From Patiria miniata (lineage: Eukaryota > Echinodermata > Asteroidea > Valvatida > Asterinidae), in NCBI RefSeq assembly GCF_015706575.1, contig NW_024037063.1, forward strand, positions 15,872,927 to 15,936,926: a stretch of DNA of 64,000 nt. Direction: 5' to 3'. Position numbers and translations under genes: made by a program. The notes under the pieces were generated by a model. That model worked only from the letters and a program-made list of their open reading frames with translations, ran no database searches and had not been told where the DNA came from. Shown piece by piece: positions 63,820 through 64,000 of this stretch. Numbering within the stretch: the stretch's first letter is position 1; every line of letters begins with the position of its first letter.

Positions 63820-64000
63820 CTGAGCAATTGATAGAAAGAAAGTTAACAATCAAGTTACATAGTCCGTGGGACGAGGCCTTTTTTTGGCTTGCCACATGGT
63901 CTGGTTCGCCGAATTTTATTAAACTTCACAGACATGTAGATTGTGGTGTACCCTATCAACAAAACTTTGTTCCCTGATCCACAGTTTGTTTGGGAATGAG

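Noticed and set aside
63780..63977. A plus-strand ORF of 65 codons at the window end
   Set aside because: It overlaps DCAF17 exon A on the opposite strand and shows no recognisable domain.

Overview
This window comes from an animal nuclear genome. The best guess is a marine invertebrate, perhaps a deuterostome, but the species cannot be read from the sequence. The evidence is spliced coding exons with GT/AG borders, a dense nested load of retrotransposons (a Gypsy element, three CR1/L2-like LINEs, two tyrosine-recombinase DIRS-like elements, a tRNA-derived SINE) and many inverted-repeat miniature elements. No bacterial operons, rRNA genes or CRISPR arrays are visible.

The one host gene I can support is a DCAF17 (DDB1- and CUL4-associated factor 17) orthologue on the minus strand. 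I rebuilt ten coding exons by splice sites, phase and similarity to the animal family: 63768-63819, 60365-60448, 59938-60045, 54024-54147, 20418-20587, 11924-12001, 11306-11415, 10177-10357, 8220-8390 and the terminal exon 7937-8032. They give about 390 codons. The N-terminal part (roughly 130 residues in vertebrate relatives) should lie beyond position 64000. Almost everything else in the window is intron of this gene or its downstream flank.

Layout. 1-7936: downstream flank with a hAT-like miniature element (1250-1537), a 210-bp tandem duplication (1788-2207), a recent 1.33-kb duplication (2735-4068 and 4253-5597) and a terminal-inverted-repeat element (6064-6397). 8895-10052: an 11-bp minisatellite inside a short intron. 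12002-20417: an intron holding a CR1/L2-like LINE, a second LINE broken by about 3.7 kb of nested inverted-repeat elements, and a GAGTAC-rich array. 20588-54023: a 33.4-kb intron. It contains an 8-kb hAT-like composite (21840-29830) that carries a young, apparently intact Gypsy element (23192-27818). It also holds a minus-strand LINE whose 3' coding end has grown into a 41-bp minisatellite (31838-34870), a SINE, a 3.4-kb array rich in TGACGTCA and CACGTG (37850-41260), and a DIRS-like element (43806-51830) split by a second, RT-less DIRS-like element (47318-51046). 54148-63767: introns with further inverted-repeat elements.

The most unusual observations are the RT-less gag-plus-tyrosine-recombinase element with inverted termini and a candidate internal complementary region; the CRE/E-box array; three unrelated short-period arrays that share a CAGTGTTGTAGT-like head; a minisatellite seeded from LINE coding sequence; and a MITE family whose central palindrome shows paired compensatory changes.
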